The translations under genes were made by a program, and so were the position numbers. Shown one piece after another: positions 27,601-34,312 of a DNA stretch of 64,000 nucleotides. The notes under the pieces were generated by a model. The model ran no database searches and was not told where the DNA came from. It saw nothing but the letters and a program-made list of their open reading frames with translations. The number at the start of each line of letters is the position of its first letter. The stretch's first letter is position 1. The stretch is from Liolophura sinensis. Its lineage: Eukaryota; Mollusca; Polyplacophora; Chitonida; Chitonidae. The stretch is taken from positions 2,673,001 through 2,737,000 of the forward strand of contig NC_088305.1 in the NCBI RefSeq assembly GCF_032854445.1, read 5' to 3'.

Positions 27601-30600
27601 CGTAAAACATGGTAATATACCACCTGATGATGACCGGCGGTGCTGCATGTCATGGTCCACAAGTCATCAGACTGACCACTGCAATGTGTTACTGGAGCGT
27701 GACCAACATCAGCGACCTTACACCTCCTCAGTCACCCATCACTGATTTTATCACCGTTTATCGCATGTATATCAGAATGTCATTAACACAAATATGCACC
27801 TTTACCTGCATGTCCTTAAGATTTGAGGTTGTCTGTTCAACACCTTTAGCCACCTTATTGACCTAGCTTCACATATGTACACACCAGACAGTACACAAAA
27901 TCTATTATAACTCTATTACGTACTGCCGTGTGCACACGTCGCAAGTGTGTAGTGTATAAAGCAGTGTGGGCAACAACAGAGTTGTTGTCAAAAACAGATC
28001 TTTTCTACCATTTCCTTAACTCTTATAATACAAGATTCTGCATGTATTACACATCTCAGAAAAAAAGCTGTTGACTTGGTACTAAGAACATCACCATTAT
28101 CATTCCCCACAACAGCTCTAAAGAATGTCACCATTATCATCTCCACATTCAGCACTAAGAACATCACCATTATCATCCCCACATTCAGCACTAAGAACAT
28201 CACCATTATCATTCAGCACTAAGAACATCACCATTATCATCCCCACATTCAGCACTAAGAACATCACCATTATCATCCCCACATTCAGCACTAAGAACGT
28301 CACCATTATCATTCCCCACATTCAGCACTAAGAACATCACCATTATCATTCAGCACTAAGAATGTCACCATTATCATCTCCACATTCAGCACTAAGAACA
28401 TCACCATTATCATCCCCACATTCAGCACTAAGAACATCACCATTATCATTCAGCACTAAGAACATCACCATTATCATCCCCACGTTCAGCACTAAGAACA
28501 TCACCATTATCATTTCCCACATTCAGCACTAAGAACATCACCATTATCATCCCCACATTCAGCACTAAGAACATCACCATTATCATTCCCCACATTCAGC
28601 AATAAGAATGTCACCGTTATCATTCCCCACATTCAGCACTAAGAACATCACCATTATCATTTCCCACATTCAGCACTAAGAACATCACCATTATCATCCC
28701 CACATTCAGCACTAAGAACGTCACCATTATCATTCCCCACATTCACCACTAAGAATGTCACCGTTATCATTCCCCACAGGTACAGTGCACATAAGCAATG
28801 CAAGGCTTCATAAACTGCAAGTGCCATAAATGGATACATAATCGATTCTGATTGGCTGATGTGAGAGATAGGCAAGTCCAGGCTATGCCTAACCTAAGCT
28901 AAGGTTTAAGTATGGCACATTTATTTAAGACTGACCAAGACTGCAGGGTTTAATCCAGGAAACCCTGATTCCCTTTAAAGGCCAAACTCAGAACAGGAAA
29001 GAACTCAAACTGTAGTTGGTACATTCAGTATACAAATCATAAACTTTCCATAGAAAAGCATTTAAACTGCAGCTGCTTGTGTTTTTTGACTAAAGTCTTA
29101 AGACATTTGATAAATATTGGCCACGCTTTCAGTGAAGTCAATTTGAAATTCTGATCAAGCAGTTTCCCAACTGTTCACAGCAGCTACAGGTACAGGTACA
29201 GGTACAGGTACAGGTACATGTATATGGGAGCCCTGCCTACATGTAGTTAGTGTTTGTGTAGGTGTAGTACCCAGAACTGACAGTAACTGTCATTGGTAAT
29301 ACATACACTGTGAACATATCCCCACCCACGGTTCACTTCTTCTGGTCACATTGTTAGAATTTTTCCCCTCAGCCTGAACCCAGCAATACCCTCTTACTGC
29401 AAGCTCCACCTGAGAATCTCTACCTGTTTCAAGTTGATATCTCAGGTATAGGAAGAAAACTTTTTACTTCCTTCTTCATTACATGTTTTTGTATGATCCT
29501 TGCTTAATGCCATATTTAAGATTTTTTCACTTACAGGTAAGGATGGTTGTCCGTTTCACAGGTGAAGGAAAATGAAGTGCAAGAGAAAAGTTAAAACCAC
29601 CAACCCTCTCACAAGTAAATGATAAATATTCCCAAGTGTGATATATGGATTTACACAGAGTACACAGAGTGTACATCTGCACTCTATGGTGGTGGGAGGT
29701 TCCTGGCTCTTTCATGTATGCATGAATTTGTACTTCAAGAGGAAATCAAGTTAATGGTGCTAAACAATCAAAACTTACATGTAAATAATGCCAAATGCTA
29801 ACATTTTACTTTCTTTCATATGATTTTGCTTATGTTCATTTTTGGAAGTCCTCAAAAAAAAATCTCAAATGAGTGGAGGGAACAGGAGTGCCTGGCATAA
29901 ACCACCAACCTTTGGCATGTTAATGACAAACTTTTTGACAAATAACAAGTAGTGTACATGTATACACATCACACTGGTGGAAGATAAATCTTCTTTAACG
30001 AACGTTAGACTTCATGCACAAGCAGTAAGAGCTTGAGAGCTTACACATCCCCTGTCTAAGGCTGGGGATACATGTATATGATGGGGACTGAGCTGTGGTA
30101 CAGAAAGCCCCCCCCCCCCCCCATCCATCCATTAGTGCTGGTGACCTCAAAGGCAGAGATCACACCATGGAAACACTTCTCATGCATATTCATCATGTGG
30201 ATAAGGTCGAGCATTAATCCACCCAATTACTGCTAACTTTTAACACCACTCTTCACATCAACAATTAGCCAATTGACAAGAGCAGCTGAACTAATTGAAT
30301 AGCTATAAGAGGCTGCCAAGTGCTGCTGTGACTTTATGGAGGTTGTTAGGTGTAGATAGGGCAGCTTAGGCTGGAGAGCAGTGCTGTGAAATCCTCCACA
30401 TAACAATAGCCGCACATCATGACAGGTGATGTTACAGGTCCAACAACACGGACAACATTTTACTGGCAAGACATTTATTGCCAGTAAAATTACAACCCGC
30501 ACCGATGCAGGCACAAAAAAGAAACCCTGTTCTTACAGGATTTTTAGTTCCTTTTCTTTATTATCATAATTGGATTCCCCTTCTCCTTTGAGGATCACAA

Positions 30601-32403
30601 GAAGTGAGTGAGCGAGTGCTTGGGTGTGACTCGACCCAGGATTGACCCCGGAGGATCACAAGGAGTGAGTGAGCGAGTGCTTGGGTGTGACTCGTCCCGG
30701 GATTGACCCCGGAGGATCACAAGGAGTGAGTGAGCGAGTGCTTGGGTGTGACTCGTCCCGGGATTGACCCCGGAGGATAAGGAGTGAGTGAGCGAGTGCT
30801 TGGGTGTGACTCAACCCGGGATTGACCCCGGAGGATCACAAGGAGTGAGTGAGCGAGTGTTTGGGTGTGACTCGACCCAGGATTGATCCCGGAGGATCAC
30901 AAGGAGTGAGTGAGCGAGTGTTTGGGTGTGACTCGACCCGGGATTGACCCCGGAGGATCACAAGGAGTGAGTGAGCGAGTGCTTTGGTGTGACTCGTCCC
31001 GGGATTGACCCCGTAGGATCACAAGGAAAAATCATGCCCAATAAGAAAACTTTCCTTTCTATCAACTTAAACCTGAATATAGAAATTTGGACAATCAGCG
31101 ACAAATATACCCTTGTGTATATCAAAAATAAGCATATATGCTCTAGATACTGAAAAGTCTCAGCTGTTCACAAATTGGTTTAGGAAGTAGTGTGTTCACA
31201 CATCACCCACCTTAAGTACATATATAATACTGCATGTTAAATAGGGCATGTAAATATACTACACATATACACCCATACAGACGTGATGTCGTGCAACTGG
31301 TTACATGCACATGTGTCACATTTACCCACTACAGGAACTTTACAGTGACTTCTTAAAGGGCTACAGAATCACTTCTGATTGGCTGGACAGATGGGAGAGT
31401 CCAGGCTATGCCTTGCCTAAGCTGAATTTTAGGTAGGGAACCTTTATTCAAGCAAAGATTTAACCTAGGAAACCCTGTCTTCACTGTCAGCCAATCAGGA
31501 TCGATCCTGTATCCCTTTAAAATTTACTCATAACACATCCACTTGACTGTATATGACAAGACAGTGGTTTTTAACGTCATATTGAAGAATTTTAAGGCCA
31601 GGGAGAATGAAAGTGTCCTGAGCAAATCACCTACATAAGCCAGGTTAATGTATCTAGCAGTGGAACCTCTTTACCTACAGCTGCCTCTTTCGTCAGGTGC
31701 TAATTGGTAAAGACATGTACTGTTACAGGTAGAATGGTTTTAGTAAAATAAGAAATGGTAAACATGGTGCTTTGGACGTGGCGAGGACAGATAATTAGAA
31801 GAACTGAATACCAGGTGGCAAAACGTTTGGTTATTCACTTGTAGAGCCAAGAAGAAACTTGGAGTGAACCACCATCTACCTTTGGCAAGTACCGGGCATT
31901 CTTTAGCGGCCACATTAATACCACGAGATATACTGAAATATACATGTTTATCAGCCTGATGGAGGGCAATTTATGGTATGTTATCGCAAACATGGTGCTG
32001 AGTGACATATGGATAAAACTGGAATGGTTGGTTGGTTGGTTGGTTGGTGTGTCGGGGGGGGGGGGGGGGATTATTATTTTCTCACTAATTTAGACCAGAC
32101 ACCTAAAGCCCTTCACAAACGAGGGAGAATCTTCAAATCCAGCAGTTGTTTAAAGTCAGGGGGTGTGTTGCATATCTAGGACAGAGCTTCACTTCTGTTT
32201 TCCTCCATCCAATTCAAGTACATAATCTACATAAGTGAAATATCGGTACAGCGTTATATTATAAACGCCGAGAAAATGCCGGTAATCAAGGAAATAAATT
32301 ACATGCATGTTTAGATGTGTGAAGCATTTTTTTTTCTGTACATTTCATTTTATTTCAATGCATTTGCCTCAAATTTTAAACAGCTCACCTTCAATAAATA
32401 CCG

Positions 32404-32434
<31 letters not shown>

Positions 32435-32961
32435 TTTCACACACACACTCTCAAAACCACCCCGCCCCCCTTCCTTTCGTACACAGGCTTACTGGCGCTG
32501 GACTCGAGCCAGACTGCTACTGCATCGTAACAAGTAGTAAACAACCCATCTCCAACTCAGTGCAGTATTAAACGCTCAACACCGCTTCTGTCAACTACAG
32601 CCACAGTCTCCACCGTATGTGACGATTAGCTGATTACCCCTTACTTCAGCAGGGGTCATTTGTGTCGTCGTCTGCAGGCCGACAAATCGACATTTCCCCA
32701 GTTTTGTCGAAGGCCTTTTCACAGCCTGTCTTTTACTTCCGCGATCAACGGCTTGGAAAGCGCTTCGATTTCGACTGCCGGGCCACCCCTATAAAAACAG
32801 CTGTAGACAAACAATAGCTAAAAACTACGGGTGTCTGAGAGATCACAAGGAAGTCACACTCACCTGAGTTGTAGATTTTCCATAAAAGCCGGCATGGTAA
32901 GCTCTCGCAGTAAAACAAAGTCAGGTATTCCATATTCGGGGCCTTCGTGTATACCCGCCAT
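568..32961 (-). CDS. Myo1d: Class I unconventional myosin, Myo1d/Myo31DF type (exons 1-11, 3' end outside window)
   Basis: Actin-based ATPase motor that links membranes to the cortical actin cytoskeleton; the Myo1d/Myo31DF group is known for a role in left-right asymmetry. Eleven exons with GT-AG introns join in phase: 32864-32961, 11053-11261, 10362-10455, 9385-9550, 8094-8147, 7381-7476, 5310-5429, 3801-4010, 3021-3166, 2312-2426, 568-678, giving 473 residues. Visible motifs: P-loop GESGSGKT (103-110; an unusual Ser where GESGAGKT is normal), switch [17 protein letters not shown] (from about 151), switch II DIYGFE (387-392), [17 protein letters not shown] (from 399). The segments [18 protein letters not shown] and [20 protein letters not shown] match the Myo1d subgroup best from memory. 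Threonines near 334-336 lie about where the TEDS-rule site is expected. The start ATG is the only one in frame before the conserved PDFVLL segment. The rest of the motor, IQ motifs and TH1 tail must lie beyond position 1. A Myo1g-like assignment is the main alternative. Confidence 0.94.
771..843. repeat. Two degenerate copies of the 32-bp intron 10 repeat
   Basis: Two diverged copies of the unit carrying ACTCACATGTTGCCC, isolated from the main array by the 21-bp repeat. They show the 32-bp family once extended over most of intron 10. Confidence 0.8.
1012..1243. repeat. 21-bp minisatellite, 11 copies
   Basis: Perfect 21-bp units (core TTGCTGATTGTATC, then A/G-variant CACAG) differing only at one A/G site. 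The unit is a multiple of three, so long open frames appear in several frames; these are not genes. Confidence 0.97.
1361..1700. repeat. 32-bp minisatellite, first block (about 10 copies)
   Basis: Unit contains GCCCCACAGAAGAAAGTCC and ATACTCAAATGTTG. On the myosin strand the ancestral donor GT reads TT here (ACTCAAATG in place of ACTCACATG), so this block no longer carries usable decoy donors. Confidence 0.95.
1701..2008 (-). mobile_element. tRNA-derived SINE, family B, inserted in the 32-bp array
   Basis: Matches other copies at 5885-6083 and 33985-34312. On the minus strand it begins with a tRNA-like head (GCCC-ATAGC-GTTG type A box, then a B-box-like GATC-ATGGTCAATCC segment) and ends with the GTACGACATTAAACCCC tail. 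It separates two blocks of the same 32-bp array, so it is younger than the array. Boundaries are good to about 10 bp; no clear target duplication was seen. Confidence 0.78.
2009..2255. repeat. 32-bp minisatellite, second block (7-8 copies)
   Basis: Unit carries ATACTCACATGTTGCC, identical over 16 bases to the exon 10 donor junction at about 2305-2320. Reverse-complemented it reads GGCAACAT|gtgagtat, so each copy is a decoy 5' splice site. Confidence 0.95.
2312..2426 (-). CDS. Myo1d: Myo1d exon 10
   Basis: Encodes [20 protein letters not shown] then [18 protein letters not shown] (residues 399-436). Acceptor gtgtttcag, donor CAT|gtgagtatt. This donor and the eight exon bases before it recur in the intron 10 minisatellite. 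Confidence 0.96.
3021..3166 (-). CDS. Myo1d: Myo1d exon 9 (switch II)
   Basis: Encodes [20 protein letters not shown], then [19 protein letters not shown], with switch II DIYGFE at residues 387-392. Acceptor tattttgcag, donor gtttgtcc. Two final bases combine with exon 10 to give Ser398. Confidence 0.96.
3167..3800 (-). other. Myo1d intron 8
   Basis: No gene. Positions about 3195-3410 resemble a diffuse dispersed repeat also seen near 22660, 24765 and 26468 (AAATTTCGCCC...GTGCATTTTTAG type). The rest is unremarkable AT-rich sequence. Confidence 0.6.
3801..4010 (-). CDS. Myo1d: Myo1d exon 8
   Basis: Encodes [20 protein letters not shown] through [10 protein letters not shown] (residues 280-349). 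It includes [17 protein letters not shown] and the loop ahead of DAFAK where the heavy-chain phosphorylation (TEDS) site normally sits. Acceptor tcttgcag, donor gtaggcat. Confidence 0.95.
4045..4425 (-). mobile_element. SINE family B-related copy (diverged)
   Basis: Shares the GGGTTTAACGTTGTACTT tail and the AGTCCTGTTTCCTTGCTCTA, GTGCTGAGCACCAAGC blocks with copies at 5640-5880 and 23105-23385. It carries an internal near-repeat of a CAATATGGC-containing segment. Lies in myosin intron 7. Confidence 0.65.
5310..5429 (-). CDS. Myo1d: Myo1d exon 7
   Basis: Encodes [20 protein letters not shown] then [20 protein letters not shown] (residues 240-279), the helix block that in class I myosins precedes LGN. 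Acceptor tgttttaag, donor gtgagtgtt, phase 0. Confidence 0.95.
5640..5880 (-). mobile_element. SINE family B-related copy
   Basis: Shares TTCTTGTGGCAGGGC, TATCATGTCAAAGACACC and TCACTCTAACCTCCCA blocks with 23105-23385. It directly abuts a second family B copy, so the two are nested or tandem in intron 6. Confidence 0.65.
5885..6083 (-). mobile_element. tRNA-derived SINE, family B
   Basis: On the minus strand it starts GCCCTGATAGCTCGGTTAGT, a good tRNA A-box region, followed by a B-box-like GGTAGATTCAGGGTCAATCC. It ends at GTTAAGTATGATGTTGAACC. Internal portion shortened compared with 33985-34312. Confidence 0.78.
6389..7434 (-). repeat. 82-bp tandem array of exon 6 end plus 5' splice site (about 13 units)
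   Basis: Start points of ATACTCACC recur every 82 bp (6471, 6553, 6635, 6717 and on to 7373). On the myosin strand each unit is 48 bp matching the last 16 codons of exon 6 ([16 protein letters not shown]), then gtgagtatcc and about 24 bp of intron ending tgtacag. The copy at 7381-7434 is exon 6 itself; the others lie in intron 6. Copies differ at only a few sites. Confidence 0.95.
7381..7476 (-). CDS. Myo1d: Myo1d exon 6 (source of the 82-bp array)
   Basis: Encodes [16 protein letters not shown] followed by [16 protein letters not shown], residues 208-239, phase 0 on both sides. Acceptor gtttacccag, donor gtgagtatcc. The last 48 bases and the donor are repeated many times in the following intron. 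Confidence 0.93.
7477..8093 (-). other. Myo1d intron 5 with a dispersed repeat
   Basis: Positions about 7660-7865 match 13640-13830 (shared TTTATGCACATTT, GGAGACAAAACTA, CAGAATATGCTT). No gene. Confidence 0.65.
8094..8147 (-). CDS. Myo1d: Myo1d exon 5 (54-bp mini-exon)
   Basis: Found by asking what must lie between exons 4 and 6. Encodes [18 protein letters not shown], the canonical SRV...GERNFHxFYQ segment of myosin motors. Acceptor cgttttcag, donor gtgaattt, phase 0 on both sides. Confidence 0.93.
8955..9290. mobile_element. Fragments of the TTAAAGGG-ended MITE family
   Basis: Positions 8960-8995 match the left end (TTAAAGGGATACAGAATCG, TCTGATTGGCTG) and 9237-9290 match the interior (GAGAGATAAGCAAGTCCTGG) of intact copies at 28826-28978 and 31353-31520. 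An unrelated insert separates them. Lies in intron 4. Confidence 0.65.
9385..9550 (-). CDS. Myo1d: Myo1d exon 4 (switch I)
   Basis: Encodes [20 protein letters not shown], then [20 protein letters not shown] and [15 protein letters not shown]. It carries the switch I nucleotide-sensing loop. Acceptor ccccaattacag, donor gtaagtcc, closing in phase 0. Confidence 0.96.
9712..9860 (-). mobile_element. SINE family A, truncated
   Basis: Minus-oriented: ATTTATTTATTTGAC tail, then GGTTGCTGGCAGACCTTCCC and CCAGCATGAGCTGAACACAG, matching the complement of the full copy at 61793-62063. Intron 3. Confidence 0.75.
10362..10455 (-). CDS. Myo1d: Myo1d exon 3 (ATP-binding P-loop)
   Basis: Encodes [20 protein letters not shown] and on to GQKEVE, with Gly103 completed from exon 2 and two bases of Arg134 at the end. 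Acceptor tttgctccag, donor gtaatgg. The fifth P-loop residue is Ser, not the usual Ala. Confidence 0.94.
11053..11261 (-). CDS. Myo1d: Myo1d exon 2 (residues 34-102)
   Basis: Encodes [20 protein letters not shown], then the [18 protein letters not shown] block and ends at DTCIVIS. One base completes Arg33 and the exon closes one base into Gly103. Acceptor ttgtgtag, donor gtctgtat, which is a non-consensus but valid GT. The exon leads directly into the P-loop exon. Confidence 0.94.
12229..12385. mobile_element. MITE with long inverted termini (short copy)
   Basis: Left TACTGTATCATGTGACC...GTTAGACAA is mirrored by right TTGTCTAACATTTTT...GTCACATGATACAG. The same termini bound the element at 49199-49466. 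Confidence 0.75.
12600..12672. repeat. 17-18-bp repeat of TTACCATGTAATTAGG
   Basis: Four to five copies alternating ACCATG and ACTATG before TAATTAGGT. Confidence 0.9.
13640..13830. repeat. Dispersed repeat, partner of 7660-7865
   Basis: Shares GCATATGAAAG-GCA, TTTATGCACATTT, TTTGATTCTGGAGACAAAAC and CAGAATATGCTT blocks in the same order with intron 5. Element type unknown. Confidence 0.65.
15420..16365. repeat. CAGCTACAA-type array with higher-order structure
   Basis: Short units such as GCCTATTCAGCTACAA(T/G)TAC are grouped into longer blocks of about 138-177 bp, each marked by TATTTACAAATGGTTA (near 15594, 15771, 15928, 16067, 16205). Confidence 0.93.
16560..16740. repeat. Dispersed repeat, partner of 27240-27460
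   Basis: Shares GAGAAATAATCTGC, TTGCATCTTTAATAACACAA, GGCATCATTTTCATAA and GAAAAAAGGACTT blocks with 27240-27460 in the same order. Element class unknown. Confidence 0.65.
17020..19752. repeat. 41-bp satellite, about 66 copies
   Basis: Unit built from ATCCACCATTACAGCA, (C/T)GA(A/T)ATACAGCAGG and TTTTATC(A/C)ACA. The period is 41 bp throughout. Variants CATGAAATA, CATGATATA, CACGATATA and TCAAC/TCCAC alternate in runs, suggesting higher-order amplification. One unit near 19290 is shortened. Open frames in it are repeat artefacts. Confidence 0.98.
20258..20410 (-). mobile_element. SINE family A fragment, minus
   Basis: Complement of the family A 3' half: GTTTTACATCGTACTCAAGG, CACCATTATGGTGAGAAG, CATCCGCTGGTTGCGGGCAG, CCTACCCACG. 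Confidence 0.7.
20470..20665 (+). mobile_element. SINE family A fragment, plus
   Basis: Plus-oriented remnant: GGCATAGCACAATGACTCA, GGGAAGGTCTACCTGGGCA, GGGTTTTCCTCGGG, TCACATGAAATATCCTTGAG, GCATAAAACACCAAT. Facing the preceding minus copy it forms a loose inverted pair. Confidence 0.7.
20775..20880 (-). mobile_element. SINE family A fragment
   Basis: Minus copy: ATTTATTTATTAG tail, ACGTCGTACTCAAAAATAC, ATGATGGCAGCCAGAGCC, CACGCAGGTTGG. Confidence 0.65.
22660..22865. repeat. Dispersed repeat family D
   Basis: Blocks GACTTAAAATTTCGTCC, TTTTTCCAGATTCTTGGAG, GTGCTTGGAG, AGCACCAGAAGTAATAT recur near 24765-24935, 26468-26570 and, more weakly, 3195-3410, 11690-11760 and 44600-44740. No termini resolved. 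Confidence 0.55.
23105..23385 (-). mobile_element. SINE family B-related copy
   Basis: Blocks ACAATTTCTCAGTCATATGA, CTTCTTGTGGCAGGGTGAG, ATCATGCCAAAGACACCAGA, CCCACCCAGTCACATTATAC and GAGTCTTTGGTATGACCC align with 5640-5880 and 4045-4425. Confidence 0.7.
23862..24108 (+). mobile_element. SINE family A, nearly full length
   Basis: Starts GGCCTCCCTGGCTCAGTTGG (tRNA-like A box), runs through a degenerate B-box region, GGCCGTACGTGGGAAGGTC, GCAACCTGCGAATGGTCG, CGTCGTATAAGTGAAATATT, and ends CACCAATGAAATAAATAAAT. Confidence 0.9.
24115..24220 (-). mobile_element. SINE family A fragment
   Basis: Minus copy immediately after the preceding one: ATATTTATTTACTG tail, GGTGTTTTATGCCATGCTG, AAACCCACGACTATCTGCC. 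Confidence 0.7.
24765..24935. repeat. Dispersed repeat family D copy
   Basis: Aligns by eye with 22660-22865: AATGACTTAAAAATTTGAC, TTAGTTTCTGAAAGTTCTAT analogue, GGTGCTTTGAGGATCCTTTG, CAGCACTGAAACTATGTGTA. Confidence 0.5.
25803..25977 (-). mobile_element. SINE family A, internally shortened
   Basis: Minus copy: (ATTT)n tail, TTTTATGCGGCACTCAGGAA, CTTATGGTGGGAGGAAAC, CCGCAGGATGCTGACAGGC, then the head complement CTCCTGGGTCATTACCCTGC ... ACCACGGAGGCC. Confidence 0.8.
26588..26725. repeat. Irregular ~22-bp repeat of CACAGGTACAATGTCTTTG
   Basis: Five to six imperfect copies of a TCTTTGTCTTCACAGGTACA-like unit in intron 1. Each contains CACAGGTAC-type sequence. Confidence 0.8.
27140..27230 (+). 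mobile_element. SINE family A fragment
   Basis: Short remnant: GCTGGCAACCTGCGGATACC, CATGGGTTTCCTCTGG, TTTCCTCCCATATGATATCC. Confidence 0.55.
27240..27510. repeat. Dispersed repeat, partner of 16560-16740, followed by a SINE A tail
   Basis: Matches 16560-16740 in block order. At 27470-27510 the sequence GAGTATTGCGATAAACACCC then ATCAAATAAATAAATAAATA is the 3' end of a SINE family A copy. Confidence 0.6.
28078..28780. repeat. 36-bp minisatellite with shortened units
   Basis: Unit combines CACTAAGAACATCACC, ATTATCAT and CCCCACATTCAG. Some units lack the CCCCACATTCAG part, giving a mixed-length array of about 20 copies. Confidence 0.95.
28826..28978. mobile_element. MITE with TTAAAGGG-type termini
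   Basis: Left ATGGATACATAATCGATTCTG(ATTGGCTG) and right AACCCTGATTCCCTTTAAAG flank an interior GAGAGATAGGCAAGTCCAGG, TTAATCCAGGAAACCCTG shared with 31353-31520. The left end has lost the TTAAAGGG. Confidence 0.75.
29187..29218. repeat. ACAGGT hexanucleotide repeat
   Basis: Five tandem ACAGGT units followed by ACATGTATATG. Confidence 0.95.
29870..29945 (-). mobile_element. SINE family C fragment
   Basis: GAGTGGAGGGAACAGGAGTG then CATAAACCACCAACCTTTGG and TGACAAACTTTT, the diagnostic core also seen at 33860-33915 and 35903-36060. Confidence 0.6.
30598..31026. repeat. 61-bp tandem array, 7 copies, SINE B-derived
   Basis: Starts at 30604, 30665, 30726, 30784, 30845, 30906, 30967 (one unit 58 bp). 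Each holds GAGTGAGTGAGCGAGTG, GGTGTGACTCGACCC and GGATTGACCCCGGAGGATC. The GTGTGAC(T/C)CGACCCAGGATTGACCC portion matches the B-box end of SINE family B. Confidence 0.95.
31353..31520. mobile_element. MITE, 168 bp, TTAA-flanked inverted termini
   Basis: Begins TTAAAGGGCTACAGAATC and ends GATCCTGTATCCCTTTAA. The ends are inverted copies over about 33 bp (both include the TGATTGGCTG/CAGCCAATCA motif). The flanking TTAA could be a piggyBac-type target duplication. Confidence 0.85.
32406..32434. repeat. 29-bp poly-C tract
   Basis: Continuous C run about 430 bp downstream of the myosin exon 1 donor on the transcribed strand (poly-G in the RNA). A poly-G run also occurs near 32046-32069. Confidence 0.98.
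32864..32961 (-). CDS. Myo1d: Myo1d exon 1 (start codon, residues 1-33)
   Basis: Encodes [20 protein letters not shown] through ENLQL plus two bases of Arg33. It ends in AG followed by the donor gtgagtgtg. The ATG has the context AACCATGG and begins the conserved class I N-terminus (PDFVLL, then [11 protein letters not shown]). No TATA-like box is evident just upstream. Confidence 0.9.
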
Positions 32962-33521
32962 GGTTGAAAACTTTTACCGCTGAAATCAAGGAGCCGGTCG
33001 GTAACTCAAATGCCGGCCGCTAGAGGGCGGTACTGGTAGATCGGAAACCTCAAGGGACATCTTGTTGAGTAAACACAAAGCTGGTTTCCGATTGGCTACT
33101 TAACGCTGTGGATCCGGTATATCGATGTTGATACTCACAGATGTTTTTTTTTTTTTTTTTTTTTAACACTGACAGAATGTATTTAACTGGAGGAAATAAT
33201 ATAGCGCGAATAAGCCAGACTATACAGGGTTCTATTGTTGATTTGTTTTGTTCGAGTGAATCATACATGAATTCATCAGGTGACATGAACTATCATTGTC
33301 TTTATTTTATATATATATATATATATATTGTTTCAGGCTTGTAGGACAGTTCATGTGGAACAATTAACGATATACTGTTGCTCGGCCAACAGCGACATAT
33401 ATACGCCTACTGTGTATAATCGCATGCTGATGACGTCATATACCGCATGCATGCAAGTACGAACGCCCTTGTAACACGTAATAATGAAAGTAACTGTATC
33501 AGTGAGGTATCTGGGGAAGGT

Positions 33522-33793
33522 ACACTCAAAAATGAATCTGCATGTTAATTTTAACAGAAAGTCCGTTGTCTGAGTGATGATAAACTGTATTCTGTTATTA
33601 TAGCATAACAATCTGTCATTTTCAATATAATATCCTGTTATTCTAATAGAGTCTTCATGTTGAATTAATAGCATAGGCCCCTATGTGTGTTATATCTCAC
33701 AGAATAATCTTGAAATACAGTAGCAGAATACATTCTACCATCACTCAGGCAACAGACATTCTGTTAAAATTATCGGATTCATTTTTTGAGCGT
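33522..33793. mobile_element. MITE, 272 bp, with ~70-bp inverted termini
   Basis: Left TACACTCAAAAATGAATC ... TTTTAACAGAAAGTCCGTTG ... TGAGTGATGATAAACTGTAT pairs with right ATACATTCTACCATCACTCA ... TCTGTTAAAATTATCGGATT ... TTTTTTGAGCGTA. A TA sits at each outer edge. A partial second copy lies at 37440-37690. Confidence 0.85.
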
Positions 33794-33819
33794 ATACAGG
33801 TGGTTTACAGGCATACTCC

Positions 33820-33915
33820 GGGCCCGTCGGTTTCCTTCACTCATGACTTAACCTGTATAATATTGCTGGGAAGGAAACCGGAGTGCGGGGAATAAACCAC
33901 TGCATGACATTTGGC
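33820..33915 (-). mobile_element. SINE family C fragment
   Basis: GGGAAGGAAACCGGAGTGCG then GGGAATAAACCACTGCATG and ATTTGGCATATGTC, a shortened family C core. Confidence 0.55.
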
Positions 33916-33984
33916 ATATGTCACGTGACTAATATTGATAGTGGAAAGGACGTGGCCTCCAGCGAACACTGTTGGAGTGAGAGT

Positions 33985-34312
33985 GGGGGTTGGTGTTTAA
34001 CGTCGTACTTAACAATTTGTCATATCAGCATTATTCTTGGGGCGTAGGACTTCTTAGAGTGCATGTAATGTGATTCCTTGTTGCAGAACGGATTTCCACC
34101 GCTCTTTTATGTAGTGCTGCTTCACTGAGTCGACTTACCGAAGGCAAGATACGGGTCAACCAGTTGTTGCACTATTCCCTTAATGCTGAACGCCAGGTGA
34201 GGAAGCTACAACTTCCCCTTTAAGGTCAGGTGTGACCCGACCCAGGTTTCACCCTAGATCTACCGCCCCGACGCGGTCGCTGTGTGTATATACCGGCTGG
34301 TACCTCAAATAA
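33985..34312 (-). mobile_element. tRNA-derived SINE, family B, longest copy
   Basis: Contains all blocks of the 1701-2008 copy: TTTAACGTCGTACTTAACAA, GATTCCTTGTTGCAGAACGG, TTTTATGTAGTGCTGCTTCA, AATGCTGAACGCCAGGTGAG, GGTGTGACCCGACCCAGG, GATCTACCGCCCC, then the head region near 34300. Confidence 0.8.

Larger units (their letters stand above)
11262..32863 (-). other. Myo1d intron 1 (21.6 kb)
   Basis: Very long first intron with no supported exon inside. Its repeats are listed separately. Stretches not covered by those entries (for example 12700-15400, 20880-22650, 29230-30590, 31530-32860) show only AT-rich sequence, scattered poly-C or poly-G runs and short repeat fragments. Confidence 0.85.

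Noticed and set aside
32307-32537. Proline-rich small ORFs
   Set aside because: Produced by the poly-C tract at 32406-32434.
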